Below are positions 10,690-20,104 of a stretch of 64,000 bases of DNA, piece by piece (position 1 is the first letter of the stretch; the number at the start of each line of letters is the position of its first letter). The stretch lies in the NCBI RefSeq assembly GCF_007858445.1, contig NZ_VIGV01000012.1:44803-108802 (forward strand), written 5' to 3'. This DNA comes from Tsukamurella sputi. Its GTDB lineage: Bacteria; Actinomycetota; Actinomycetes; Mycobacteriales; Mycobacteriaceae. The position numbers and the translations under genes were made by a program. The notes under the pieces are model-generated. The model saw only the letters and a program-made list of their open reading frames with translations, was not told where the DNA came from and made no database searches.

Positions 10690-11856
10690 ATGAACACGCA
10701 GGAACAGACCCCCGTCGTTCCCGAGCAGGCCTGGTTGGGCGCGCCGCCGGCGCCGCCCACCTCGGTCGCGGTGATCGAATCGCTCGCGACGGGCTCGCCC
10801 GCGCAGGCCTACGACCAGGCGGAGTCCGCCGACCGTGTTGCCGCCCGCTTCGAGGATCCGAAGCAGGCCGAGCGCATCCGTCGCGTGTACGCCAAGACGC
10901 GGGTCGCCGAGCGCCACCTGGCGATCGACCCGCTGACGCCCGAGTTCGCGGAGTTCAGCGCCCGCCCCGACACGGTCCGCGAGCGCATGGACCTGTTCTA
11001 CGAGCACGCCGCGCCGCTCGCGATCGACACGGCCCGTCGCGCACTGGGCGACCTCGACCCCGCGGACGTCGGCCAGCTGGTCTTCGTCACCAGCACCGGC
11101 TTCCTCGCGCCCGGCGTGGACGTGGCCGTGATCCGCGCGCTCGGTCTCGCGCCGGGCACGAGCCGCGTGGTCATCAACTTCATGGGCTGCGCCGCCGCGA
11201 TGAACGCGCTCCGGGTCTCGACCGATTACGTGCGGGCCCACCCCGATCGCAAGTCACTCATGATCTGCCTGGAGCTCAGCTCGGTGAACGCCGTCTTCTC
11301 CGGTGACCCGAACGACGTGGTGATCTCCAGCCTCTTCGCCGACGGCTGCGGCGCGGCGGTGATCGGCGCCAGCGAGGTCGGACATCCCCTGCCCGCGGGC
11401 CGGATCGTCGTGCGCGACACCTTCAGCCACCTGCTCGACGGTGCCGAGGACGGGATCGTCCTCGGAGTCAACGCCAACGGCATCACGTGCGAGCTCGCGG
11501 AGTCGCTCCCCCACTACATCGTGAGCGGCGTGGCACCGGTGGTCGACGAGGTGCTGCAGCGCAACGGGCTCGGCCGCGAGTCGATCGCGCACTGGGCGAT
11601 CCACCCGGGCGGCCCGAAGATCATCGAGTCCGCCGCCGCCGCGCTGGGCCTGCCCGACGAGGCCTCCCGGATCAGCTGGGACGTGCTCGCCGAGCACGGG
11701 AACATGCTCAGCGTCTCGCTGCTGTTCGTCCTCGAGCGCCTGCTCGCCCAGACCGACGGTGCCGTCTCCGACGCGCCGAGCACGGGCATGGCCTTCTCCT
11801 TCGCCCCCGGGGTGACGGTGGAGGGCTTCCTGTTCGACGTCATCACCGGCGAATGA
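10690..11856 (+). CDS. type III polyketide synthase
   Basis: The 388-residue protein has the chalcone-synthase fold and catalytic triad: Cys167 in NFMGCAAA, His305 in AIHPGG and Asn338 in EHGNML, almost the numbering of plant chalcone synthase. Bacterial relatives make alkylresorcinols, alkylpyrones or acylphloroglucinols from acyl-CoA starters and malonyl-CoA. AAGGAG precedes the ATG, which lies 10 nt after the desaturase stop. The ABC exporter begins 7 nt downstream. Pairing with a b5-desaturase suggests a long-chain, perhaps unsaturated, starter or product. Chain length and product cannot be read from sequence. Confidence 0.93.
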   Translation: MNTQEQTPVVPEQAWLGAPPAPPTSVAVIESLATGSPAQAYDQAESADRVAARFEDPKQAERIRRVYAKTRVAERHLAIDPLTPEFAEFSARPDTVRERMDLFYEHAAPLAIDTARRALGDLDPADVGQLVFVTSTGFLAPGVDVAVIRALGLAPGTSRVVINFMGCAAAMNALRVSTDYVRAHPDRKSLMICLELSSVNAVFSGDPNDVVISSLFADGCGAAVIGASEVGHPLPAGRIVVRDTFSHLLDGAEDGIVLGVNANGITCELAESLPHYIVSGVAPVVDEVLQRNGLGRESIAHWAIHPGGPKIIESAAAALGLPDEASRISWDVLAEHGNMLSVSLLFVLERLLAQTDGAVSDAPSTGMAFSFAPGVTVEGFLFDVITGE

Positions 11857-11863
11857 GCCGCTC

Positions 11864-13639
11864 ATGAAGCTCCTCAAGTTCCTGGTCTCGATCTCGCCTG
11901 CGGCCATCGCCGCAGCGGTGGTCGCGGGCCTCGTCGCCGGCGCGGCGAACGCGTACCTGCTCACGCTCATCAACGGGCTGGTGGCGCCCGGCGCGCAGCC
12001 GGAGGTCAGTCCTACCCGGTTCATCGTCACCGCGGTGGTCGTGGTGGTCGCGGGCGTCGCCTCGCAGCTGATCCTGCTGCACCTCGCCCAGGCGGCCGTC
12101 TACCGCCTGCGGGCGCGGCTCTCGCAGCGCGTGCTGGCCGCGCCGCTCGAGCACATCGAGCGGCTCGGCGACCACCGCCTGCTCGCGACGCTGACCGAGG
12201 ACGTGCGCTCGCTGTCGATGGCGGTCTCCGGCATTCCGGGGCTGTGCATCGACCTGGCCACGATCATCGGCGCGCTGACCTACCTCGCGACGGTCTCCGG
12301 CCCGCTGTTCGCGGTGTCCGTGGCGGGCACGCTCATCGGCATCGCGTGTGTGGAGACGGTGCTGCGCCGGGTCCGGGAGACCTACCGCCGGGCCCGCGAG
12401 CTCGACGACGCGCTGATCGGCTCCTTCCAGGAGGTCACGCACGGGATCAAGGAGCTCAAACTGCACCGCGGCCGGCGGGCCGACTTCCTGGACCGCAAGC
12501 TGCTCGGCACCGCTGAGGACCTGCGCGGCAAGCACGTCGCGGCGGGTACCCGGTTCGCCGGTGGCCAGGCCCTCGGCCAGGTGCTGCAGCTGGGCACCAT
12601 GGTGCTCATCCTGTTCGTGCTGGCCCGTGCCCTGGAGCTGCCACGGGAGACGATGATCGGCTACGTGCTGGTCACGACCTTCCTGTCGATGCCCATGCAG
12701 AGCCTCATGCACCGCATCCCCGACCTGCTGCGGGGCGACGTCGCACTCGCCAAGATCCGCGGCCTCGACCTGTCGCTGGAGACCCCGCGCGACGAATCCG
12801 CGCTCCCGTACGACGACCGGCCGCTGTCCGACGGCACCGTCGAACTGCGGGGCGTGGGCTACGAGTACCTGCCCGAACCCCCGCCCGGCCACGGAGCACC
12901 CGGCCAGCACCCGCCGCACGGCGGCCCCGGCGGACCCGGGGCGCCCGGCGGTCCGCCGCCGCATCCCCCGCAGGCACCGCCCCCGGGCATGCCCGGCGTC
13001 CCGCACGGCTTCCGGCTCGGCCCCGTCGACCTGACACTCCGCCCGGGAGAGGTCACCTTCGTGGTCGGCGGTAACGGCAGCGGCAAGTCCACGCTGGCGA
13101 AGCTGATCAGCGGGCTGTACGCGCCGCGGATCGGCGAGATCCGGGTCGGCACCGCCGCGGACGGCACGCCCGGCGAGGTCGTCGGGCCGCACAACACGGA
13201 ATGGTTCCGGCAGCACACGACCGCGGTCTTCGCCGATTTCCACCTCTTCGACGACTACCTGGGCCTCGCGGCCGACGACCTGGACGACCGGGTCCGGGGC
13301 CTGCTGCACGACCTCGAACTGGCGCACGCGGTGACGGTGCGCGACGGGAAGCTGTCGACGCTCGCGTTGTCGACGGGGCAGCGCAAGCGCCTCGCACTGC
13401 TCACCGCACTGCTCGAGGACCGGCCCGTGTACCTCTTCGACGAGTGGGCCGCGGACCAGGATCCGCGGTTCCGCGAGGTCTTCTACGACCGGATCATCCC
13501 GGACCTGCGGGCGCGCGGGAAGACGGTGGTGGTGATCACCCACGACGACCGGTACTTCGACCGCGCCGACCAGCTGGTGAAACTGGACTTCGGCCAGGTG
13601 GTCCCGGCGTCGGCGTCGATCACGCGCGGAGTAACCTGA
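11864..13639 (+). CDS. ABC exporter of the SyrD/PvdE/YojI (cyclic peptide export) type
   Basis: A 591-residue half-transporter with about six N-terminal helices and a C-terminal ATPase. Walker A GGNGSGKST, signature LSTGQ, Walker B with LFDEWAADQDP and the switch His in VVITHDD are all present. The DEWAADQDP block is typical of SyrD/PvdE/YojI exporters of siderophores, cyclic peptides and microcins. Residues about 339-384, between the membrane domain and Walker A, hold an unusual Pro/Gly/His-rich insert. As the third gene of a desaturase-type III PKS operon it probably exports the polyketide product. Members usually act as homodimers in the inner membrane. Confidence 0.9.
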   Translation: MKLLKFLVSISPAAIAAAVVAGLVAGAANAYLLTLINGLVAPGAQPEVSPTRFIVTAVVVVVAGVASQLILLHLAQAAVYRLRARLSQRVLAAPLEHIERLGDHRLLATLTEDVRSLSMAVSGIPGLCIDLATIIGALTYLATVSGPLFAVSVAGTLIGIACVETVLRRVRETYRRARELDDALIGSFQEVTHGIKELKLHRGRRADFLDRKLLGTAEDLRGKHVAAGTRFAGGQALGQVLQLGTMVLILFVLARALELPRETMIGYVLVTTFLSMPMQSLMHRIPDLLRGDVALAKIRGLDLSLETPRDESALPYDDRPLSDGTVELRGVGYEYLPEPPPGHGAPGQHPPHGGPGGPGAPGGPPPHPPQAPPPGMPGVPHGFRLGPVDLTLRPGEVTFVVGGNGSGKSTLAKLISGLYAPRIGEIRVGTAADGTPGEVVGPHNTEWFRQHTTAVFADFHLFDDYLGLAADDLDDRVRGLLHDLELAHAVTVRDGKLSTLALSTGQRKRLALLTALLEDRPVYLFDEWAADQDPRFREVFYDRIIPDLRARGKTVVVITHDDRYFDRADQLVKLDFGQVVPASASITRGVT

Positions 13640-13680
13640 GGGCTACCTATCCGCAGTTACGAAGGGGTTGAAGTACAACC

Positions 13681-15849
13681 ATGGTTGACACCGCCCGGAC
13701 ATCCGTCGCAGGCCTCGAGGTCGCAACGGTCCTCTACGATTTCATCAACAACGAGGCGCTTCCGGGCACGGGTGTAGACCAGGCCGCCTTCTGGGACGGC
13801 GCGGCGAAGCTCATCGGCGATCTGGTGCCGAAGAACAAGGCGCTGCTCGCCACGCGCGACGAGCTGCAGGCCAAGATCGACGAGTACCACGCCGCGCACC
13901 CCGGCGAGATCACGGACTTCCCCGCGTACAAGCAGTTCCTCACCGATATCGGCTACCTGGTGCCGGTCCCCGAGGACCGCGAGATCACCACGTCGAACGT
14001 GGACACCGAGATCACCTCGACCGCCGGCCCACAGCTGGTGGTGCCGATCCTCAACGCCCGCTTCGCGATCAACGCCGCGAACGCGCGATGGGGCTCGCTG
14101 TACGACGCCCTCTACGGCACCGACGCCATCTCCGAGGCCGACGGCGCGGAGAAGGGCAAGGGCTACAACAAGGTCCGCGGCGACAAGGTGATCGCCTTCG
14201 CCAAGGACTTCCTCGACAAGGCCGTGCCGCTCGAGTCCGGTTCCTGGGCGGACGTCACCGGCCTGACGGTGGGCGACGGCACGCTCGTGATCGCCGAGGG
14301 CGAGAAGACCTGCGCCCTGGCCGATCCCGCGGCCTTCGTCGGCTACACCGGTGAGAAGGACGCACCGTCGGGCATCCTGCTGCGCCACAACGGCCTCCAC
14401 CTGGAGATCCAGATCGACGCCGCATCGCCGATCGGCTCCACCGACCGCGCCGGCATCAAGGACGTGCTCGTGGAGTCCGCGGTCACCACGATCATGGACT
14501 TCGAGGACTCGGTCGCGGCGGTCGACGCCGACGACAAGGTCGTCGGGTACCGCAACTGGCTGGGCCTGAACAAGGGCGACCTCGCCGAGGAGGTCAGCAA
14601 GGGCGGCAGGACCTTCACCCGCACGCTGAACCCCGACCGCGTGTACACCGCCGTCGACGGCTCGGAGCTGGTGCTGCACGGCCGTTCGCTGCTGTTCGTG
14701 CGCAACGTCGGCCACCTCATGACGACCGACGCGATCCTGCTGGACGGTGAGGAGATCGGCGAGGGCATCCTCGACGGCATCGTGACCTCGCTCATCGCGA
14801 TCCACGGCCTGTCGGGCGATATCCGCAACTCGCGCACCGGCTCGGTGTACATCGTCAAGCCCAAGATGCACGGCCCGGAGGAGGTCGCGTTCGCCGCGGA
14901 GATCTTCGCCCGCGTCGAGCAGCTGCTGGGCCTGCCCGCGCTGACCCTCAAGGTCGGCATCATGGACGAGGAGCGCCGCACGTCGGTGAACCTCAAGGCC
15001 TGCATCGCGGCCGCGAACGACCGCGTGGTGTTCATCAACACCGGCTTCCTCGACCGCACCGGCGACGAGATCCACACGTCGATGGTCGCGGGCCCCATCG
15101 TCCGCAAGGGCCAGCTCAAGGGCCAGACCTGGTACCCCGCGTACGAGGACAGCAACGTCGACATCGGCCTGCACGCGGGCCTGCAGCACAAGGCGCAGGT
15201 CGGCAAGGGCATGTGGGCCATGCCGGACCTGATGGCCGCCATGCTCGAGCAGAAGATCGCGCAGCCCAAGGCCGGCGCCACCACCGCGTGGGTGCCCTCG
15301 CCGACCGCCGCGACCCTGCACGCCCTGCACTACCACCTGGTGGACGTCTTCGAGGTGCAGAACGAGATCGCCAAGCGCGACCCCGCGTCGGTCGATGACA
15401 TCCTCACGATCCCGCTCGCGAAGAACGCGAACTGGTCGGAGGAGGAGAAGCGTGAGGAGCTGGACGAGAGCGCGCAGTCGATCCTCGGCTACGTGGTCCG
15501 CTGGATCGACGCCGGCGTCGGCTGCTCCAAGGTGCCGGACATCCACGACGTGGCGCTCATGGAGGACCGCGCGACGCTGCGCATCTCCTCGCAGCTGCTC
15601 GCCAACTGGCTCCGCCACGGCGTGGTCACCGAGGACGAGGTGATCGAGGCGCTCAAGCGCATGGCGCCGGTCGTCGACCAGCAGAACGCGGGCGATCCCG
15701 ACTACCGCCCGCTGGCGCCGGACTTCGACTCGAACATCGCCTTCCAGGCCGCGAAGGACCTGATCCTGCTCGGCGGCACGCAGCCGAACGGCTACACCGA
15801 GCCGATCCTGCACGCCCGCCGTCGCGAGTTCAAGGCCGCGAACAGCTGA
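13681..15849 (+). CDS. glcB: malate synthase G
   Basis: The 722-residue protein aligns by eye along its whole length with M. tuberculosis GlcB (741 residues). Landmarks include [55 protein letters not shown] and [20 protein letters not shown], which contains the catalytic Asp and active-site Cys region. It condenses glyoxylate with acetyl-CoA to malate in the cytosol, closing the glyoxylate shunt. The C-terminus is shorter than in the tubercle bacillus. It follows the polyketide operon after about 40 nt and lies upstream of Rv1836c-like genes, the same order as Rv1837c-Rv1836c. Confidence 0.97.
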   Translation: MVDTARTSVAGLEVATVLYDFINNEALPGTGVDQAAFWDGAAKLIGDLVPKNKALLATRDELQAKIDEYHAAHPGEITDFPAYKQFLTDIGYLVPVPEDREITTSNVDTEITSTAGPQLVVPILNARFAINAANARWGSLYDALYGTDAISEADGAEKGKGYNKVRGDKVIAFAKDFLDKAVPLESGSWADVTGLTVGDGTLVIAEGEKTCALADPAAFVGYTGEKDAPSGILLRHNGLHLEIQIDAASPIGSTDRAGIKDVLVESAVTTIMDFEDSVAAVDADDKVVGYRNWLGLNKGDLAEEVSKGGRTFTRTLNPDRVYTAVDGSELVLHGRSLLFVRNVGHLMTTDAILLDGEEIGEGILDGIVTSLIAIHGLSGDIRNSRTGSVYIVKPKMHGPEEVAFAAEIFARVEQLLGLPALTLKVGIMDEERRTSVNLKACIAAANDRVVFINTGFLDRTGDEIHTSMVAGPIVRKGQLKGQTWYPAYEDSNVDIGLHAGLQHKAQVGKGMWAMPDLMAAMLEQKIAQPKAGATTAWVPSPTAATLHALHYHLVDVFEVQNEIAKRDPASVDDILTIPLAKNANWSEEEKREELDESAQSILGYVVRWIDAGVGCSKVPDIHDVALMEDRATLRISSQLLANWLRHGVVTEDEVIEALKRMAPVVDQQNAGDPDYRPLAPDFDSNIAFQAAKDLILLGGTQPNGYTEPILHARRREFKAANS

Positions 15850-15881
15850 GCAGCGCAACCGATTCGGATGCCGGGCCGGTC

Positions 15882-16685
15882 GTGATCGACGCAGATCGCG
15901 ACCGGCCCGGCGCGTTCACGGTGCTCCTCGACGGCACGCCGCAGAGCTACGTCGACACCGGAGATCCGACCAACCTCGTCTTCGAGTACGTCCGCCGTAT
16001 CGGGCACGTGATCGACCTCGCCCGCCCGGAGGGCGCCCCGGTCACGGCGGTGCACCTGGGCGGCGGCGGCTTCACCCTGCCCCGGTACATCGCGCATACC
16101 CGGCCCGGTTCGCGGCAGCAGGTGCTCGAGGTGGATCGTGCGCTCATCGACGCGGTCCGGGCGGCGGCGCCGCTGCCGAGGCGCGAGCAGATCAAGATCC
16201 GCTGCGCCGACGCCGCGCAGGCCGCCGCCGTGCTGCCCCCGGGCATGCACGGCACCGTCGACGTGCTCGTGATCGACGTCTTCGCCGGGGCGCGCACCCC
16301 GGCGGCGCTCACGACGTCCGAGTTCTTCGCCTCCCTGCTGCCACTGCTCGCGCCCGGCGCGGTCGTCGCGCTCAACATCGCCGACGGTGCGCCGCTCGCC
16401 TTCGCCCGGTCCGTGACGGCCACGGTGGCGGGGGTCTTCGGCGAGGTCGCCGTCGCCGCGGAGCCGGGCGTGCTCAAGGGACGACGGTTCGGGAACCTCG
16501 TGGTGGTGGCCGGCGCGGTTCCCGAACTGCTGCAGCACGGCCTCGCCCGCAGGCTCGCGGGCGACCCCTTCCCGGGCACCGTCATGACGGGCGACGACGT
16601 GACCAGGTTCGTGGGCGGCGCGAAGCGTTTCACCAGCGCAAACGCTCAGGTGTCTCCTATGCCCCCGCGCGGCGTCTTCGGGTAG
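15882..16685 (+). CDS. spermidine synthase-like methyltransferase-fold protein
   Basis: A 267-residue protein with the Rossmann core of the spermidine synthase/SAM-dependent fold: VHLGGGGFTLPRYI as the glycine loop, LEVDRALIDAVR and VDVLVIDVFAG. Actinobacterial relatives are annotated as spermidine synthase or fused-MFS spermidine synthase-like. The aminopropyl-transfer residues are not obvious, so another SAM-dependent reaction is possible. No strong Shine-Dalgarno precedes the GTG. The frame stays open back to the glcB stop, and family N-termini suggest a start slightly upstream. It probably follows glcB on one transcript (32-nt gap) and is 10 nt from the next gene. Confidence 0.75.
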   Translation: MIDADRDRPGAFTVLLDGTPQSYVDTGDPTNLVFEYVRRIGHVIDLARPEGAPVTAVHLGGGGFTLPRYIAHTRPGSRQQVLEVDRALIDAVRAAAPLPRREQIKIRCADAAQAAAVLPPGMHGTVDVLVIDVFAGARTPAALTTSEFFASLLPLLAPGAVVALNIADGAPLAFARSVTATVAGVFGEVAVAAEPGVLKGRRFGNLVVVAGAVPELLQHGLARRLAGDPFPGTVMTGDDVTRFVGGAKRFTSANAQVSPMPPRGVFG

Positions 16686-16695
16686 GTTGCTCTCG

Positions 16696-17799
16696 ATGGG
16701 ATCACATCGTTCTGGAACCGGTTCCCGCGGCATCGCACGCTGGCTGATCGCCGCGGTCGTCGCGGTCATCGTTGTGGCGGCGGTCGCCGGGGCGATGGTC
16801 TGGCTGTCGGGCCGCTCCGAACAGGAGGGCCGGGATGCGGCCGCCTCGTGTGTGCGCGGCGACCTCGCCGTGCAGGTCGCGGCAGCGCCCGCGCTGGTGG
16901 GCCCACTGCGGCGGATCGCGGAGAGCTTCAACGCCGGTGGCACCGTTTCCGCGGACTACTGCGCCAAGATCGAGGTGACGGGGATCGATTCGCCCGTCGC
17001 GCTGGAGGCGCTGACCGGCACGTGGGATCCGAAGCTGGGCCCGGTGCCCTCGCTCTGGATACCGGAGAGCACGGTGTGGACGGCGCGACTCGCGGCCGCC
17101 AAACCCGCCGAGCTGTCGGGGCAGCCCACGTCGATCGCGTCGTCGCCGGTCGTCCTGGCGGTGCGCGGCTCCGCGCGACAGGCCTTCGACGGGGTGCGCT
17201 GGCTCGACCTCCCCGCGCGGCAGGAGCAGCTGCGGATCGCTCTGCCGACGGGGGCCGACGCCGACGGCACCTACCTCGCCGCGCAATCCGTCGCGGCCGC
17301 GGTGGGCCGCACCGCGGGTGCCGCGCTGTCCGAGGACGCAGCGAAGAGTCCCGTCGTCGCCGGCTCCCTCGCCCGGTGGGCCAAGGACGCCCCGAAGTCG
17401 ACGACCACCGGCGCGGCGCTCGAGGCGCTGACCAAGCCGGGCGATGCGGTGCGGGCCGTGCCGGTCACCGAGCAGCAGCTCGCGGCGTTCGCCCGGGGCC
17501 GCGATGCCGCGGCGCCGGTCGCGGTGTACCCGGCCGGTCCCACCGCGTCGGCGACCTTCCCCGCCGCGGTGCTCGATCGCGAGGAGACCTCGGACGCCCA
17601 TGACCGTGCTGCCGCGGACTTCGTCGCCTTCATCACGCAGGGCGAGAACGCGAAGCCGCTGACGGAGGCGGGCTTCCGGGTGATCGGCCGCCCCGCCCCC
17701 GCGACGACCCCGTCCGTCGCCTTCGGCACTGTCGAGCCGCTGGCGCCCGCGTCCAACGCCGCCGTCATCGCCCTCGCGGACACCGTCAACCGCCGCTGA
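16696..17799 (+). CDS. membrane-anchored solute-binding-type protein (Rv1836c-like N-terminal part)
   Basis: The ATG is preceded by GGTAGG at good spacing; a TTG nine bases earlier is an alternative. Residues about 14-36 form a single N-terminal helix. The rest is extracytoplasmic and resembles a bacterial extracellular solute-binding domain (DLAVQVAAAPALVGPLRRI, then GVRWLDLP). The position beside glcB matches Rv1836c, which I recall as about 677 residues with a C-terminal von Willebrand factor A domain. This protein ends at 367 residues, and no vWA MIDAS motif is visible. It is either a naturally short member or has lost the tail at the edge of the accessory patch downstream. Confidence 0.75.
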   Translation: MGSHRSGTGSRGIARWLIAAVVAVIVVAAVAGAMVWLSGRSEQEGRDAAASCVRGDLAVQVAAAPALVGPLRRIAESFNAGGTVSADYCAKIEVTGIDSPVALEALTGTWDPKLGPVPSLWIPESTVWTARLAAAKPAELSGQPTSIASSPVVLAVRGSARQAFDGVRWLDLPARQEQLRIALPTGADADGTYLAAQSVAAAVGRTAGAALSEDAAKSPVVAGSLARWAKDAPKSTTTGAALEALTKPGDAVRAVPVTEQQLAAFARGRDAAAPVAVYPAGPTASATFPAAVLDREETSDAHDRAAADFVAFITQGENAKPLTEAGFRVIGRPAPATTPSVAFGTVEPLAPASNAAVIALADTVNRR

Positions 17800-17915
17800 T
17801 AGCCCTCGCCGGCGCCACCCGAAGGGTATATCGGCTCGGGATCGAGCGGGCACTGCGTGCTGCGCGGAAAGCCTCCCGATCTCTCACCGCACTCGACGGT
17901 GCGACCAACCGGTAG

Positions 17916-18023
17916 GCCGCGCTGGGATATCGGCTGCACACGATCACCACCTCGTCGTGGGGCGACAAAGGTTTCGCCGGCGGCGACCGCATCCAGGCGA
18001 CGCTGATCTTCGAGAAACTGTAG
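17916..18023 (+). pseudogene. C-terminal remnant of a DUF4177-like protein
   Basis: Thirty-five codons between an in-frame TAG (17913) and a TAG at 18021 read as coding-like protein, with TSSWGDKGFAGGDRIQAT and a LIFEKL end. That resembles the C-terminus of small DUF4177-type proteins in actinobacteria. There is no usable start codon with a ribosome-binding site, and the N-terminal half is absent from the 115 bases upstream. The fragment lies 48 nt from the end of a 13E12-type HNH gene, so insertion or deletion at that element may have broken it. The family assignment is from memory and moderate. Confidence 0.45.
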
Positions 18024-18070
18024 TTGCAGTCGTGCAGGTCAGAGAGCTGTGGGCTGGAGGCGGTTCGTGA

Positions 18071-20092
18071 TCAGTACGGTGGAGGCCCGTCGCACGTCGG
18101 CACCGGCCTAGCCTGCGGAGCGCCGAGTGCAGCGGCGAGGTTTTCCTCGAGCGTGCTGATCGGGGTCTTCGCCCGGTCCAATTCGGCCTGCATCGCCGCG
18201 ACGTTCCGCTGCCGCAGCCGCTCGCGTCGTGCGTGCTCGCGCTGCAGCCGGGTCCGTCCGCCCGGATGTGCGGCGTCCTGCTTCGAGATTGCCGCCCGCT
18301 CGGGGACGATCCAGCGGACGCGCTTCAGGTCGGGGAACAGTGCCAACACCGTGCCGCTGGGATCGACGATGTAGCGTCGGCCGTCCGGAGAGGTCCAGAG
18401 GATCCGCCCGTCCGACAGCCGTGCGTCAATCCACTCGCCCGCGGTCTTGAGCTGGTGGTGCGCCACACAGAGCGGCTGGAGTTCATCGGCCGATGTCTCG
18501 CCGCCCAGCGCGGGATCACGGTGGTCGAACTCGCGTCGATGGTCGAGCTGCGCTCGCGATGCCGGCCGCGTGCAGTACGGGAAGACGCAGCGCGGGAACA
18601 CCAGGCGCAGGTACCGACGCAGGTCCGCCGACGGCCTGTAGCCGGTACTGCCCCGTGCGGTCACCACCGGCGCCCGCCCAGCGCGACCTGATTCATCGGC
18701 ACTCATCGGATCCGGACACGTGCCATCCCTCCCGCACGTCGGATCGGCCGTCGTCTCGGGGTCGACACCGGAAGCACGCGGTAGCCCGCCCGGTGGGCCA
18801 CCATCGGGCGGACCGGCCGGGCCACCATCGCCCGGACCGTCCGGGCCACCATCGGGCGGATCGGCCGGGCCGTCGAACGACCAACCGTCACCCGGCCCGG
18901 AGTGCCCTTCAAGCAGCACGACGATCTCCGCCCACAGCCTTGTGACATCCAGACAACCGCGCGGGTCACGGTCGCAGAGGCCCACACGATCGACCGGCGG
19001 TTCCGACCTCTCGAGTTCTTCGAGCCGTTGTCCGAACGGGCGGACCCGCGCATCTTCACGTCTCGCGAGCTCCAACGCGTGCTCCAGCGTGATCGGCCCG
19101 AACCCGACCAGATACGTCGGCCCCCGCCGCTTGCTCTCTGCCGCAGCACCGCCGGACTGCCCACCCGTCGGCGCCATGTCCCGCTCGTTGATGACCACGT
19201 TGATCAACGTCACGAACCGGGTGATGACGCCATCCGCATCCGACTCTCCGTGGAACCGGGCCTCCCGGTACCGGCAATTCGGCACCTCGCACTGACAGCC
19301 GAGCGTGCTGAAGCCCCGGGTCAGCTGAACCCATCCGTCCGCGCGGCGCTGCGGCAGCGTCCTCGGATCCGCGTCGCACACCGTCCCCGCGATGTGGTCC
19401 ACGCGCGCCTGTACTTCCATTCCGTCCTCGGCGGGCAGCAACGCGAACACCGCCGCCATGCCGTCCTCTTCCGGCCGAAACGTCACGCGACGATCCTCGA
19501 TCGCCGCCCGTCGCCGCCGCTCCGCCGCCTCCGCATCGATCTGATCGACGATCAGATCCGCCGCCTCCCGCAGTGCGGGCAGCGAGAGTACCTCGAAATC
19601 GACGGTCAAGCGATCGGCCAACAGTTCGTCGAAACGCCGCACCTGCACCTCATCGAGCGCGTGCGAACGCCGCAGCGCCGCCTCCCCCGCCTTGGGCGAG
19701 ATCACGTTCTGCCCGATCAGCGCGAACACCTTCGGCAGCCGCTCCACGAATCCGACCGCCGTCTCGATCGCCAGACGCGCCGCCGCAGGCCCCAGGCGCA
19801 GCGACGTCGAGACCTGCGCCTCCAGCGCCGTTCCCGCCGCAGTCAGCTGCCGCCGGGCCTGTACCGCATCTACGAAAGTCGCCGACTGCGCCAGACACTC
19901 GGCCTCATCGTCGGCGTACATCGCTCGGTGCAATGCGTACACCGCCGTCATCGTGCGGCAGTATCCGGCACTCTCGGCCCGTCGTTGTTCGAACAGCACC
20001 TCAGCGAGCACACGTTCCCGGCCCTCCGCGCCCGCGAGCCCCGGGGGAATCAAATCCCCCGGTAGATCACGCAGAGCGGTCGGCAATGCCAT
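18071..20092 (-). CDS. 13E12-type HNH endonuclease domain protein (DUF222)
   Basis: The 673-residue protein has an N-terminal DUF222 region (REP13E12 family) and a C-terminal HNH motif: CVFPYC, then QLDHRREFDHRDPALGG and PLCVAHHQLK. These give the zinc-binding Cys pairs and catalytic His residues. Between the domains lies a Gly/Pro/Asp-rich linker encoded by three tandem 24-bp units. In M. tuberculosis the 13E12 family is repetitive, mobile-looking and partly LexA-regulated. A LexA-like box and TATGAT -10 stand directly before this ATG, so DNA damage induction is likely. Its biological role is unknown even in relatives. The C-terminal residues after HNH are basic and probably bind DNA. Confidence 0.88.
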   Translation of the reverse strand: MALPTALRDLPGDLIPPGLAGAEGRERVLAEVLFEQRRAESAGYCRTMTAVYALHRAMYADDEAECLAQSATFVDAVQARRQLTAAGTALEAQVSTSLRLGPAAARLAIETAVGFVERLPKVFALIGQNVISPKAGEAALRRSHALDEVQVRRFDELLADRLTVDFEVLSLPALREAADLIVDQIDAEAAERRRRAAIEDRRVTFRPEEDGMAAVFALLPAEDGMEVQARVDHIAGTVCDADPRTLPQRRADGWVQLTRGFSTLGCQCEVPNCRYREARFHGESDADGVITRFVTLINVVINERDMAPTGGQSGGAAAESKRRGPTYLVGFGPITLEHALELARREDARVRPFGQRLEELERSEPPVDRVGLCDRDPRGCLDVTRLWAEIVVLLEGHSGPGDGWSFDGPADPPDGGPDGPGDGGPAGPPDGGPPGGLPRASGVDPETTADPTCGRDGTCPDPMSADESGRAGRAPVVTARGSTGYRPSADLRRYLRLVFPRCVFPYCTRPASRAQLDHRREFDHRDPALGGETSADELQPLCVAHHQLKTAGEWIDARLSDGRILWTSPDGRRYIVDPSGTVLALFPDLKRVRWIVPERAAISKQDAAHPGGRTRLQREHARRERLRQRNVAAMQAELDRAKTPISTLEENLAAALGAPQARPVPTCDGPPPY
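18795..18866. repeat. three tandem 24-bp repeats inside the HNH gene
   Basis: Three near-identical 24-bp units run end to end (18795, 18819, 18843), each beginning GGGCCACCATCG, followed by a partial fourth. They stay in frame and encode a PDGG/GPAG-type linker between the DUF222 and HNH domains. Copy-number change would alter linker length without a frameshift. Confidence 0.85.
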
Positions 20093-20098
20093 GTTTCA

Positions 20099-20104
20099 AT
20101 CATA
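20099..20104 (-). promoter_or_regulatory. -10 element TATGAT, leaderless start
   Basis: TATGAT on the minus strand ends 6 nt before the ATG of the HNH gene, so transcription should begin at or next to the start codon. It overlaps the LexA-like box, which would let LexA block RNA polymerase directly. Confidence 0.55.

Noticed and set aside
18795-18866. 24-bp tandem units as a possible CRISPR or attachment repeat
   Set aside because: They are contiguous, in frame inside the HNH gene and have no spacers.
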